64,000 nucleotides of DNA from Chryseobacterium soldanellicola (GCF_900100115.1 NZ_FNKL01000004.1:186001-250000), one strand, 5' to 3'; shown: positions 8,545 to 17,554, numbered from the stretch's first letter. The notes: generated from the sequence alone by a model not told the origin. Made by a program: numbers and translations.

Positions 8545-9240
8545 TTAAATCGTTTTTAGATATAAGTCCTGTAATTCTTCGGCAGAAAATGATTTTGATG
8601 GTAGATTCTGCACCAATTCTCCTTGCTTCATAATTCCGATGTTGGTGGCCACACTTACTGCATTGAAAATATCGTGTGTCGCCATAAGAATTGTACGTCC
8701 CTCCTGTCCGAGTTGTCTCACAATCTCGGTAAACTCGGAGGTTGCAATTGGATCCAATCCGCTGGTAGGTTCATCGAGGAGTAGTACCTTTGCATCTTTA
8801 GCCAAGGCGATGGCGATTCCTACTTTTTGTCGCATTCCTTTTGAATAACCCCCTAATGGTTTTTCGTGGGCAGTTTGCTGTAGTCCGGTACGTTCCAGCA
8901 GAGCGGATAATTCACCTTTTGAATAATTGAAACCTGCAATCTTAGAGAAAAAATCAAGGTTCTCTATTCCTGTAAGATTGTGATAAAGCAGAACCGTTTC
9001 GGGAATGTACGCTAAATGCTTTTTTATTTTCTGAGGATTTTCCGTTACTGAAATGTTATTGATAAAAGCATCTCCGGAAGTGGGTTTGATTAATCCTAAA
9101 AGAATATTGATCGTCGTACTTTTGCCTGCTCCGTTTTGTCCAAGCAGAGCAAAGATCTCGCCTTCTCCGACTTCGAGATCTAGCGATTTCAATGCGGTGA
9201 AATCATTGTATTTTTTATGAAGATTGATGGTTTTTAACAT
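8545..9240 (-). CDS. ABC transporter ATP-binding protein (CcmA/NatA-like)
   Basis: The 231-residue ATPase carries Walker A GQNGAGKS (34-41), signature YSKGM (132-136) and Walker B LLLDEPTSGLDP (about 153-164). The class is that of export-type (NatA, NosF, CcmA) ATPases, not the FecE/BtuD importer type. Its start overlaps the end of the upstream permease gene by 7 bp, which indicates translational coupling. With the two DUF3526-type permeases it should form an inner-membrane ABC complex. It lies in the same operon as a siderophore-type TonB receptor, so handling of a chelate or its metal is likely; direction of transport is not known. Confidence 0.9.
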   Translation of the reverse strand: MLKTINLHKKYNDFTALKSLDLEVGEGEIFALLGQNGAGKSTTINILLGLIKPTSGDAFINNISVTENPQKIKKHLAYIPETVLLYHNLTGIENLDFFSKIAGFNYSKGELSALLERTGLQQTAHEKPLGGYSKGMRQKVGIAIALAKDAKVLLLDEPTSGLDPIATSEFTEIVRQLGQEGRTILMATHDIFNAVSVATNIGIMKQGELVQNLPSKSFSAEELQDLYLKTI

Positions 9241-10577
9241 AGTTTTCTGAATTTAATTTGTGAAAGAATAATGAATAAGAAAATGAAAATTAAATAAGGT
9301 AAAAACACTTTTATCAGACTGGTCTTTTCAGGATCTGTGAAAGTTTTTACGGTCTGCCTGGTCCAGTCGATGACTTTGGCATTCTGGTTTTGAAAAATAT
9401 AGGGATAGAAATACAAGCGTTGATCCTCATGGAATTGCTTTAAATTCTGGGCATAATTCAGCTGGTTTTCCATTCCTGTTTTAGCAAGTTTACTCTGAAT
9501 TAGTAGTGTCTGGATATTCGGTAAAAGGTATCCGAGGTAGATCGCAGCGTTATTTCGGCGTTGCATTTTAGCGTGATACTGCTTTGAAGATCCGGAAGAT
9601 TCTACATCGCCTAGATGCTGCATTGCATAGTACCATGTATACGAGCCACTTTCATTGGTGGCGTCGTATTGACGAAACTGCGGATAGATCTTGTGAAATT
9701 TCTGCATGGTCAGCGCTTTGTCTTCGTCCCATTTGTTATGATAGCCTTCGCGCTGTTCGATCTGTGCCTTAGGCCCTTCTTTCACGGGATATATTTTCTG
9801 GATCAACATATTGCCGGTCATCGGAACAATAAAATTCATGCCCATCCAAAAAATTACCAAGGAGACTGCATTCCAGGAGGAAGATCTCTGATAACCGATA
9901 ATCCATCTGCAAAGCGCAAACCAGAAAATAATATAGAGCAATCCCGATACACTGAAGATAATAAAAGTGGTATCTAAAGGAATATTGATATACAGAAGCG
10001 CAATGATAAGCAATATAAAATATACTGAGGTCAATGCAATTAAACGGATCAGTATTTTATGATCGATGAGGCGCCGCAGGTTACTGCTTTGTACCAAGAG
10101 CAGTTTCCATGTTCCTTTTTCCTGATCTTCTGAAATAAGGTTATAGCAGAAAGCGATAATAACAAGCGGAAAAAGAAAAACCAAAACAAATGAAAAATCA
10201 AAATTTCCCGCCGCCACGTTTGCAGGGTTGAAAAAATCTGAATTGTTTTTCTGTTCTTCAAGGTTTCTGATGGTCACGCCCTGAATTGAAGGATTGATGT
10301 CCCTCAAACCAATGTTCAATGCGGCAAGCCTGGGCATTTCATTGACGAGATTAAATTTGACATAATACAGCAACAGACCTATATCATCGCTGTGCAAAGC
10401 AATGTTCTTTTCCAGGCTTTTCTTTTGATAAGAAGCACTCTTGGAGATAATGTCTTCGTTTCTGTCAAGGAACTTTTTACCGGTATAAAGAGAACTAAGA
10501 CCCGCAAACAGCAAGATCACCAACGAAATGATGTACGCTCTGTTTCGGTAAAACTGTTTATATAAATAATGATTCAT
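9234..10577 (-). CDS. ABC permease with DUF3526-type extracytoplasmic region, second subunit
   Basis: This 447-residue permease has an N-terminal TM helix (about 14-33), a large extracytoplasmic region (about 34-125), then several TM helices (about 130-250). A second extracytoplasmic stretch (about 265-400) and a final TM segment near the C-terminus follow. The SEDQEKGTWKLLL motif after the second TM helix is typical of ABC-2 permeases of this group. It begins directly at the stop of the upstream permease gene (no gap) and overlaps the ATPase gene. It resembles the first permease in plan, so the complex is probably a heterodimer with two copies of the ATPase. Confidence 0.85.
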   Translation of the reverse strand: MNHYLYKQFYRNRAYIISLVILLFAGLSSLYTGKKFLDRNEDIISKSASYQKKSLEKNIALHSDDIGLLLYYVKFNLVNEMPRLAALNIGLRDINPSIQGVTIRNLEEQKNNSDFFNPANVAAGNFDFSFVLVFLFPLVIIAFCYNLISEDQEKGTWKLLLVQSSNLRRLIDHKILIRLIALTSVYFILLIIALLYINIPLDTTFIIFSVSGLLYIIFWFALCRWIIGYQRSSSWNAVSLVIFWMGMNFIVPMTGNMLIQKIYPVKEGPKAQIEQREGYHNKWDEDKALTMQKFHKIYPQFRQYDATNESGSYTWYYAMQHLGDVESSGSSKQYHAKMQRRNNAAIYLGYLLPNIQTLLIQSKLAKTGMENQLNYAQNLKQFHEDQRLYFYPYIFQNQNAKVIDWTRQTVKTFTDPEKTSLIKVFLPYLIFIFLFIILSQIKFRKLC

Positions 10578-12023
10578 TTAGATTAATTTTAAATTTTTAG
10601 CACTTAATTCAACCGCCACAAGACAAATAAACAGCCAGAAGACAATAGCAATAAAAGGCATCAGCTGGTGGAGAAGACTTTCTTTTATAGGAGTGAATTC
10701 GTATGTAAAATCAGGGAATCTTTTCCAGTGGTCTTTGCTGATGATGGCGGGTTTTTCTCCCGGTGCCGGTTTTATATTGCTGATGTTCTCGATCTGCAGA
10801 TCATTCATCCTTTGAGCCAGGTCGTAGCGGTACTTCTCCGCCTGCTCCTGAAATTGATGATACGCAAAATAATCTGTACCGGAAGCCGTCATAGACAAGT
10901 TTTTAATGGCCATTACAGGATTGATGAACCCAAAGATCTCGTTGAGTTTTTGTTGTCGATCATATTGGATCTGAAGTTTTTTCAGATGATCTGCATAGAT
11001 CTTCGAGCTGATCTTCTCACCTTCTTTCATCACGAAACCACCGTAATTGATCGGAAGCTCGTCAGTTGTTTTTACATTATACTTTGCCAGTAAAGAGTCT
11101 TTAATGTGTTTAAAGTGCTTGTCCTCAGGATTGTGACTGTCACCGACCTTCAGAACATCTTCTTCCACCTCTGTTTCAAAAGCAATTCGTGAAGGAGTAG
11201 GATAGAGGTTCTGTGCCACAAACTGAATCCCTTTCGGTACAAAGATCACAAGGACAAGCCAGAAACCGATGAGGCTGATCAATGCTGAAGAAGAAGCTTT
11301 GCTTAGCGCTGAAAGCAGGACCGTTAAAGTACAAAAGAAGAAATAATAGATCATATATGCCGGAAATAAGACCGCTAGCCTTGCCGCGATATCTCCAAAA
11401 TCAGTTGTTTCAGACATCAACACTGCAAAAAGAATGACGGGTATAACCGGAATTAGAAACAACAACGAAAATTGCCAGAGCCCGAGAATTTTGCCCCAAA
11501 GAATATCTCTAGGCGAAGCGCCCTGAACATTCAGAATTTTGAGGGTGGCAACTTCTCTTTCACGGGCAACAAGTCCGAACCCTAAAAAAAGAATGACCAA
11601 TGGAACGATGCTTTGCAGGATAAATGCACTGCTGAACGTTCCAAAACGCACCAGAATACCTGAACTGCCTGCTTCTGAAAGATTTCCTGTGTTCTGTTTG
11701 TGTGCCTCAAGGAAGATCACATTTCCCAGATAATCATCAAGGCCGTTGTCAAAAATACTTAACGGATGACCGATCCTGAAGACGAGATAACCGTAATGCG
11801 CCATTCTATGCGGATGCTTGTCGGGCCTGTGTTCCCAGTTTTCGCGGGTTTCCTTGCGGTACTCTTTTACTTTCGATAGATTTTCGCCGTATGTGGCAAA
11901 CCCGATGCCGATGCTTAAAAAGCAAAAGAGCAGTACCGTCATTACGATCAGCAGGTTCTGTTTGCTTTTGATGAGATCTTGCCGGGTTTTTCGTACGATG
12001 AGTTTCAATTTTGAAAAAGCCAT
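10578..12023 (-). CDS. ABC permease with DUF3526-type extracytoplasmic region, first subunit
   Basis: The 481-residue permease has an N-terminal TM helix (about 22-42), an extracytoplasmic part, then a TM cluster (about 130-275) with LVAREREVATLKILNVQGAS after a TM helix. That signature is shared by ABC-2 permeases with DUF3526. A long extracytoplasmic region (about 285-445) and a C-terminal TM helix (about 455-475) complete it. It starts 3 bp after the stop of the TonB receptor gene, which ties the receptor and transporter to one message. The pairing of these permeases with TonB siderophore receptors is seen in other bacteria, but I know of no settled function. Confidence 0.85.
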   Translation of the reverse strand: MAFSKLKLIVRKTRQDLIKSKQNLLIVMTVLLFCFLSIGIGFATYGENLSKVKEYRKETRENWEHRPDKHPHRMAHYGYLVFRIGHPLSIFDNGLDDYLGNVIFLEAHKQNTGNLSEAGSSGILVRFGTFSSAFILQSIVPLVILFLGFGLVAREREVATLKILNVQGASPRDILWGKILGLWQFSLLFLIPVIPVILFAVLMSETTDFGDIAARLAVLFPAYMIYYFFFCTLTVLLSALSKASSSALISLIGFWLVLVIFVPKGIQFVAQNLYPTPSRIAFETEVEEDVLKVGDSHNPEDKHFKHIKDSLLAKYNVKTTDELPINYGGFVMKEGEKISSKIYADHLKKLQIQYDRQQKLNEIFGFINPVMAIKNLSMTASGTDYFAYHQFQEQAEKYRYDLAQRMNDLQIENISNIKPAPGEKPAIISKDHWKRFPDFTYEFTPIKESLLHQLMPFIAIVFWLFICLVAVELSAKNLKLI

Positions 12024-12026
12024 AGT

Positions 12027-14345
12027 TTAAAGTTTATAAGTTGCAGTAAATAAATAGTTTCTTGGAGCTCCGGGAAAAAGCCTCAGATAGTTCTGTGCGC
12101 CCACCCAATAGCTTGTATCGGTCATATTGTTGACATTGAGAGCCAATTGAAGCTTGGTTTTGGGAACGGCATAATAAAGGGCAAGATCTAAAGTGGTATA
12201 CGCAGGAAGCTCGAAACTTCGGGTAAACCAAGGGATCTTTTTGCTTTGATATAAAATTCCTGCTCCGATCCCAAAGTATTTTAATGCCGGTATTGCAGAA
12301 AAATTGTATCTCGTCCACAGGTTGACAGAGTTTTTTGATGTATTTTCTTTGGCCAGACCTACCAATGCAGGATTTGAATCATCTACAACTTTCGCATCAA
12401 TATAGCTGTAACCGGCATATATGTGCCATTGCGGAAGGATATAGCCGGTCAGTTCGGTTTCAAAGCCTCTGCTTCGGTCAGCTCCACGTTGGATCAGCTG
12501 ATCCGGTTCTGCCGGATTGTTTGCATTGATCAGAATATTTTTCTGATTGATCTCGTAAACTGAAAAACTTGCATCGATCTTTGCGAAAAGTTTGGTTTTG
12601 ACCCCTAGTTCCTTCAGGTCAGAAATCAAAGGCTTGTATAACGATGCGGAGATCCCACCTGTAAATCCGGAAGTTCCAGGCATCAGTGAAGTTGTATTGG
12701 ATTGTGGCTGATATCCGGTAAGGTATGTTCCGTAGATATTGGTGCTTTCACTGACACTGTATGTCAATCCTACTCTGTAAAGAAGTTTCTGGTTTCTGAA
12801 AGCACTTTCTTCCGGCTTTTTATAATTGGTCCTGTCCTGAAACCACTCTTGCCTGATTCCTGCCAGTAGCCTGAACTTCTTCCAAGTAAGCAAATGCTGT
12901 ACGTAGACAGCGTGAGTTGTGGTTAACGCAGTTGGCAATGGATTAATAATATTCAGTACGGAATAATCATTTCCCTGATGGTTTAATGCTCCTGATGTCA
13001 GATCAAAAGGATTGACATTAGGTTTGGGAATAGTGATGCCATTATACATCATCGTCTGATACAATGCGGAATTTGCAGGATTATATGATGCAGTGACGGT
13101 GCCGTCTTTCATCAGAAATCCTCTTGCAGCATCCTGCTTTCCACCGTTTTTTTTCTCCCAGATATGGCTGTCGTAGCCTAGTAAAGTCTGATGTTCAAAT
13201 GTTCCCGTCTTGTAGCTAAAATTAAAATAAGCGTTGATATTATCCACTTCCCAATGTTGTACCCTTTCCAGATACTGCATCATCGCAAGGCTGGGAACGG
13301 GGTTGTTGCTGATATCGGGAACAAAAGAATTGGTAGTTCTGGTTTCATGGGTGTCCTCATCCCAGAACTGTTTCATATAGGAAGCATTGAAGCTGATATG
13401 CTCGTTGAAATGATGAGCAAAACTCCCCATTAAAGTAAGATCTTTTGTTTTGAAAAAATCTCCGGGAGCGCCAAGATTAAGACTGATCGGTGTGCTGTTG
13501 AGATCGGTTTTTCTTGCTGTCGCACCGAAAATTGGCTGACCTCTGTCCAGATTTCCATTCATCTCATTGTATATCATTTCCACATTGAGTGACGTCTTTT
13601 CATTGGGGATAAAAGATAGGGAAGGAACAATTAAAAACCCGTTATTATTGACATTATTGCGGAATGACTTTCCATCCTGATGTGCGCCGTTGAAACGGTA
13701 CAACAGTGTTTTACTTTTATTTAACGGACCGGTAAGATCCGTTATCAGGCGATAGGAGTCAAAGCTTCCCCCGGATAAACTTACTTCATAACGGTCGTTA
13801 AGCAGTGGTTTTTTAGTTACCATATTGATCGTCCCTCCCGGATCCACGCTTGACATCGTAATGCTTGCCGGTCCTTTGAAAACTTCTACCCGCTCAATAT
13901 GGGAAGTCATCGGCTGGAGAAAATAATATTGTCTTGTACGCATTCCGTTGATGATCTGTCCTTCCTCATTTTGGCTGATCCCGCGAATGCTGTATTGATT
14001 GTAAAAACTTGCATTGGAAACGCCTGCCACATTTTTGAGGACATCTCCTAATCTGAAGGCTTGTCTGTCGTTGATCAATTCTTTAGTAACGGTATTCAGC
14101 GTAAGGGGCAGATCTTTATTCTTCATTGCGATCTTTGTAGCAGCAAATGAATAGTCGGATACATAATCCTGAGATCTCCTTCCAATGATCTCTACCGTCT
14201 GGATGGTTGCTGAGATCGAATCTTTTTCCGCCTCCTGTGCATTGAAGGTAAGGGGAAATAATAGAAAACTTAAGCCTGTTAATTGATAAGGCTTAGTGGA
14301 AAGATAATAATTTATTTTCCATGAAATAAAATGGTTAACTAACAT
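12027..14345 (-). CDS. TonB-dependent siderophore receptor
   Basis: The 772-residue outer-membrane receptor has a signal region ending around LTFNAQ (residue 36). Its plug domain (about 55-170) carries TKELINDRQAFRLGDVLKNV, YSIRGISQNEEGQIING and VEVFKGPASITMSSVDPGGT. These blocks match the siderophore receptor group (FhuE, FoxA, FpvA type, TIGR01783). The barrel ends in the aromatic-rich segment NYLFTATYKL. No N-terminal signalling (STN) domain is evident, so surface signalling through an anti-sigma factor is unlikely. The operon downstream encodes an ABC complex. Ferric hydroxamate or similar chelates are plausible ligands, but the ligand is not readable. Confidence 0.9.
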   Translation of the reverse strand: MLVNHFISWKINYYLSTKPYQLTGLSFLLFPLTFNAQEAEKDSISATIQTVEIIGRRSQDYVSDYSFAATKIAMKNKDLPLTLNTVTKELINDRQAFRLGDVLKNVAGVSNASFYNQYSIRGISQNEEGQIINGMRTRQYYFLQPMTSHIERVEVFKGPASITMSSVDPGGTINMVTKKPLLNDRYEVSLSGGSFDSYRLITDLTGPLNKSKTLLYRFNGAHQDGKSFRNNVNNNGFLIVPSLSFIPNEKTSLNVEMIYNEMNGNLDRGQPIFGATARKTDLNSTPISLNLGAPGDFFKTKDLTLMGSFAHHFNEHISFNASYMKQFWDEDTHETRTTNSFVPDISNNPVPSLAMMQYLERVQHWEVDNINAYFNFSYKTGTFEHQTLLGYDSHIWEKKNGGKQDAARGFLMKDGTVTASYNPANSALYQTMMYNGITIPKPNVNPFDLTSGALNHQGNDYSVLNIINPLPTALTTTHAVYVQHLLTWKKFRLLAGIRQEWFQDRTNYKKPEESAFRNQKLLYRVGLTYSVSESTNIYGTYLTGYQPQSNTTSLMPGTSGFTGGISASLYKPLISDLKELGVKTKLFAKIDASFSVYEINQKNILINANNPAEPDQLIQRGADRSRGFETELTGYILPQWHIYAGYSYIDAKVVDDSNPALVGLAKENTSKNSVNLWTRYNFSAIPALKYFGIGAGILYQSKKIPWFTRSFELPAYTTLDLALYYAVPKTKLQLALNVNNMTDTSYWVGAQNYLRLFPGAPRNYLFTATYKL

Positions 14346-14486
14346 AAAAATCGGTAAAAAAGTAAAAGAACCCTACTGATTAAAATATTTGCCTCTGTTT
14401 GAAGCAAAATGTCCACGTAACGATAAGTACAGATTGGAAAAAATCTGTGTCAGAAATAATCTCAGCTAAAATACTTTAGCTGTAAC

Positions 14487-14828
14487 TTATGAAAAATGGG
14501 GTGGAGCTCTTGAGGAGAAATAGTCGATAAGGCGACGGTATTCGACTGCTTTAGAATGCAGTATTACGCTGTGATCTATATTTTGTAAAGCAAAATCTAT
14601 ATTCTGAATATCAGGAATAAGACATGTATTCATTTGAAGATGTAATGCGCATTGGCATTGATCATCCTGTGAAAAAACAGCACCCTTTTCTTCTTTACTA
14701 TTCTTTTTCTCTGTATTTTTTGAAGTCGAATGCTTTGCATGCTCAACGCACACAGAGATACCACTGACATTCGATAGAAATATCAGCAACAAGGAAAAGA
14801 CAAAAAAATGTTTTACTGTTTTTTGCAT
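14487..14828 (-). CDS. small Cys/His protein before the siderophore receptor (DUF2946-like)
   Basis: I chose the ATG at 14828 because it gives MQKTVKHFFVFSLLLIFLS, a good signal or anchor segment; a longer upstream frame is unlikely. The 113-residue product has a Cys/His region (VCVEHAKHS), a charged Lys/Glu stretch, then DQCQCALHLQMNTC and the tail SRAPPHFS. The R-A-P-P ending recalls DUF2946 and matches the plan of the protein at 3296-3679. It precedes the siderophore receptor by 141 bp on the same strand. Metal binding is inferred from the Cys and His clusters only. Confidence 0.6.
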   Translation of the reverse strand: MQKTVKHFFVFSLLLIFLSNVSGISVCVEHAKHSTSKNTEKKNSKEEKGAVFSQDDQCQCALHLQMNTCLIPDIQNIDFALQNIDHSVILHSKAVEYRRLIDYFSSRAPPHFS

Positions 14829-15032
14829 AAAAGAGTGGCAAATATAGGCAATCTTAAAAATTAAAGCTATCAAAGAAATCTTGGAGACCTTCAATACCAT
14901 AAAATTTGTTAAGCAGATTCATCTATTAACTTGATGATCCTAGTTCATACAAAATATGATATAACAAGGTCAAAGATCATTTCTGAACGCATTGCTATAT
15001 TAGGACGGAGGAGTGTTACCAGTGCTATTGTA
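14829..15032. other. intergenic gap between phosphatase and receptor operon
   Basis: About 200 bp without a convincing gene. The phosphatase and the small protein gene read in the same direction (minus strand), so this gap should hold the phosphatase end and the promoter of the receptor operon. I see no clear Fur-type box here. Confidence 0.4.
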
Positions 15033-16445
15033 TTAAAATTTATTCTCAACCTCCGCTGCTTTCAACATCAGATAATGCAAATCTGTATTTTTCACAAAGG
15101 GCTTCAGCAGCTCACTTCCCGGTCCGTACATGGCCAGCTCTACATAGTCCCCGCTGTGATCCATACTTATCCATCCCACATTGTTGTGCTTTTTCTGTAT
15201 GTCGGAAAAGGCTTTGTATGGCAGTTTTTTATAATTATAAAGTCCCTCTTCGTCTTTTTCCAGGCCTTTATAAAAATTGAGAAGATGATTGGCTTCGTCA
15301 TCAGAAAGTGAAAAGTGATTGTTCACAAAGATCCAGTCTTTGACCTGCTGAATATTGAAATCGTCATGGATATTATTCAATAGATATTCATTCGTGAATT
15401 GATAATCGGCAATGCTGTTAAAATTCTTGGTAGCATCTGCTCCATAGATAGTTCCGGGATTGGCATTACCATGATCAGTTGTAATGATAACCAGCGTATT
15501 GCCATCTTTTATTGCAAAATCCATTACGGTCTTGATGGCTTCGTCAAAAGCCAGCTGGTCATGGATAAGTGCTGAAATGTCATTGGCGTGAGCAGCCCAG
15601 TCGACTTTTCCGGCCTCTACCTGCAATACAAAACCTTCCTTATGGTCTTTCATCTGGTCAATGGCAGCTTTTGCCATTTCAGCAAGAGTGGGCGTGTTAT
15701 TTTGTTCAGAAGTATTTTTTCGGTCGATGGAATAGGGAAGCGCACCGCTATTAAAAACTCCGAGAACAGGCTTGCTCGTGTCCATGTTTTTAAGGCCTGA
15801 GCCATCTTTCAGAATTTGGTAACCTTTCGCTTTGTAGGATGCATAAACATCTTTTTTATCCTTCCTCTTTTCAGGATTGAAAAACTCATCACCACCACCC
15901 ATCATCACATCAAACCCAAATTCTGCATACATTTCAGCGATATCCGGTTCAGCACTCCTTTTTGCAGAGTTGATGCAAAACCCAGCAGGTGTCGCATGTG
16001 TGATCGTCACGGTCGTGACGCAGCCTGCCTTCTTACCTTTCTTTTTAAATTTCTGCCAGATCGGAAGATGCTGTTCCCCATTTGGACCGACATTCAGTGC
16101 ACCATTATTGACGCGAAAACCACCACCGAAGGATGAACTTGCGGCAGCAGAATCGGTCACGATTGAACTTGCTGAGGCCGTATCCATCAATGCACGTGTA
16201 GCTTTCTTTTCAAGATAAAGATTCATCCAGTTCATTTCCCTTCCGAATATATTTTTGGAATATAGATTAGCCATAGAAAGAGTGCCATTGCTCATTCCGT
16301 CACTGATCATGAAAATAATGTTTTTGGCCTTTTTGCTTCTGAAACTTAATTTTTCTTCCTGATCTCTGCCAAATAGATCGAAGTGGTTCAATGTTAATGC
16401 TCCGGTAAGTAAAGCCGAGCCTCTCAAGAATTTCCGTCTGTTCAT
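15033..16445 (-). CDS. alkaline phosphatase, Tat-exported
   Basis: This 470-residue metallo-phosphatase of the PF00245 (PhoA-like) family hydrolyses phosphomonoesters outside the inner membrane. A twin-arginine signal is visible (MNRRKFLRGSALLTGAL). Metal and catalytic residues are in place: D49 in MISDGMSNG, the nucleophile S99 in VTDSAAAS, the EAGKVDWAAHAND block and TTDHGNANPG. Length fits the family. It lies between the siderophore operon and the merC/fur pair. The enzyme needs zinc and magnesium, which suits a metal-themed region, but phosphate starvation could equally control it. No Pho-type box is evident. Confidence 0.92.
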   Translation of the reverse strand: MNRRKFLRGSALLTGALTLNHFDLFGRDQEEKLSFRSKKAKNIIFMISDGMSNGTLSMANLYSKNIFGREMNWMNLYLEKKATRALMDTASASSIVTDSAAASSSFGGGFRVNNGALNVGPNGEQHLPIWQKFKKKGKKAGCVTTVTITHATPAGFCINSAKRSAEPDIAEMYAEFGFDVMMGGGDEFFNPEKRKDKKDVYASYKAKGYQILKDGSGLKNMDTSKPVLGVFNSGALPYSIDRKNTSEQNNTPTLAEMAKAAIDQMKDHKEGFVLQVEAGKVDWAAHANDISALIHDQLAFDEAIKTVMDFAIKDGNTLVIITTDHGNANPGTIYGADATKNFNSIADYQFTNEYLLNNIHDDFNIQQVKDWIFVNNHFSLSDDEANHLLNFYKGLEKDEEGLYNYKKLPYKAFSDIQKKHNNVGWISMDHSGDYVELAMYGPGSELLKPFVKNTDLHYLMLKAAEVENKF

Positions 16446-16473
16446 TGCTGGTATTTTTGGTTCAATTTAGGAC

Positions 16474-16737
16474 TTAATATTTTGATTCAAATGAATCTAA
16501 TGTTAAAAAATGTCTTGTCAAAGATGATGATTGATCAGTGCTCAGTAAAAATTCCTGTGCAGACCGCAATGGCAACATGCGGATCAGTGAAGAGCTTTCT
16601 TCGTACGCAAAAATACTGTCAATACTTGTCTTTTGGAAAATTTCCACTTTGGTATGCTCTGTTTTTATAAGTTCACAGGCCAGCTTCAACTCAATATCGA
16701 AGATAGATATAAGACGTATATTATGATGTTTAGGCAA
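16474..16737 (-). CDS. doubtful ORF, 87 residues
   Basis: An open frame starts at TTG and runs 87 codons between the phosphatase and the broken merC gene. It is not antisense to a known gene. The middle part (KLACELIKTEHTKVEIFQK) looks protein-like, but no family is recognised, there is no ATG start, and the gap to merC is 19 bp. It could be a short real gene, a remnant, or chance. Confidence 0.3.
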   Translation of the reverse strand: MPKHHNIRLISIFDIELKLACELIKTEHTKVEIFQKTSIDSIFAYEESSSLIRMLPLRSAQEFLLSTDQSSSLTRHFLTLDSFESKY

Positions 16738-16756
16738 CGTTCAGTATAATTCAAAA

Positions 16757-17095
16757 TTAATGTTTATGATTTTTAAAATTGATGATATGGGCGATGATCA
16801 ATCCTGCGGCTCCTATAAAAATAAATCCTGAATGGATATGAAGAATAAAGTCAAGCCCTACCGAAATGGCTATCAGTGCAATGGAACTTCAGAAAAGAAA
16901 TTTTAGCCAAATGACAGAGATTTCTTTCGTAATTCTGAAAACGACCCATCCGCCGACTAGAAGAAACAGCAGATCGACCAAGGGATTATGTAAAATTCCC
17001 AACGGAACGATCAGCAGCAAAGGAAATACGATACAGTGGATGAGACATAATGTGGCTGCTGATAGACCGATATAATCAAGGATTTTTGTTTTCAT
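16757..17095 (-). pseudogene. MerC-family membrane protein interrupted by an in-frame TGA
   Basis: The first 68 codons encode a MerC-like start with IGLSAATLCLIHCIVFPLLL and a second hydrophobic segment (LLFLLVGGWVVF). A TGA at 16889-16891 stops it after WLKFLF. The same frame stays open past the stop for 43 more codons (SSIALIAISVGLDFILHIHS, then two more hydrophobic turns) to a TAA at 16757. Read through, it gives about 112 positions, the usual MerC-family length. One G to A change in a Trp codon would explain the stop. It diverges from the second Fur-family gene across the twin operators. Unless TGA is read through, the gene is broken. Confidence 0.8.
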
Positions 17096-17104
17096 AATTT
17101 CTTA

Positions 17105-17121
17105 TTGTAACTTTGTTGCAA
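17105..17121. promoter_or_regulatory. palindromic operator B' (Fur/Zur-type box)
   Basis: TTGTAACTTTGTTGCAA is the exact reverse complement of operator B at 729-745. It sits 9 bp upstream of the merC start and is centred 39 bp from operator A'. Confidence 0.7.
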
Positions 17122-17143
17122 AAGTAGATAATAAATTTCATTA

Positions 17144-17160
17144 TTGCAACTAAGTTGCGT
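17144..17160. promoter_or_regulatory. palindromic operator A' (Fur/Zur-type box)
   Basis: TTGCAACTAAGTTGCGT matches operator A (690-706) except for the last base. It ends 7 bp before the ATG of the second Fur-family gene, so the layout gene, A, B, target gene is a mirror image of the first locus. Confidence 0.7.
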
Positions 17161-17167
17161 TTGTTTT

Positions 17168-17554
17168 ATGAGACAGAGTAGAAGTACACATTCAAAAACA
17201 GAGATCTTCAGAATCATAAGCGATTCGGATACAGCACTTTCACACGCAGATATTCAAGCAAAATTGGATGGCCTTTGCAACCGTGTAACAATCTACAGAG
17301 TATTGGAAAGACTGGAAGAAGAGGGGAAAATACATAAAATAGTGAACGTGGATGGTGTTGTCAATTTTGCCATATGCAAAGGCTGCACAGAAGTACATCA
17401 CCATAATCATCTGCATTTCAACTTTGAGAAGTGCAAATCGGTGATATGTTTAGAGAAGTTTGTACCGGAGATCGAGCTCCCTGAAAATTTTTCTGTTAAT
17501 CAGTTTAATTTTGTGGTCAGTGGTCTTTGTGATAAATGCAGCGTGAAGTATTAA
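17168..17554 (+). CDS. Fur-family metalloregulator (Zur-like), copy 2, altered zinc site
   Basis: I take the ATG at 17168, giving a 128-residue protein that aligns with copy 1 from its first residue; an in-frame TTG 24 bp earlier lies inside the operator. The winged helix (NRVTIYRVLERLEEEG, about 38-53) is almost the same as in copy 1, so DNA specificity should be alike. The metal region has HHHNHLHF (77-84). The first Cys of the structural C-x-x-C is replaced: Phe86 stands where copy 1 has Cys87, while Cys89 and the C-terminal C121/C124 remain. The change TGT to TTT would suffice. It may fold poorly, bind zinc differently, or be decaying. Confidence 0.88.
   Translation: MRQSRSTHSKTEIFRIISDSDTALSHADIQAKLDGLCNRVTIYRVLERLEEEGKIHKIVNVDGVVNFAICKGCTEVHHHNHLHFNFEKCKSVICLEKFVPEIELPENFSVNQFNFVVSGLCDKCSVKY

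Noticed and set aside
17144..17167. TTG start giving eight extra residues on the second Fur-family protein
   Set aside because: The extra codons lie in the operator palindrome, and the ATG at 17168 aligns with the first residue of the paralogue.
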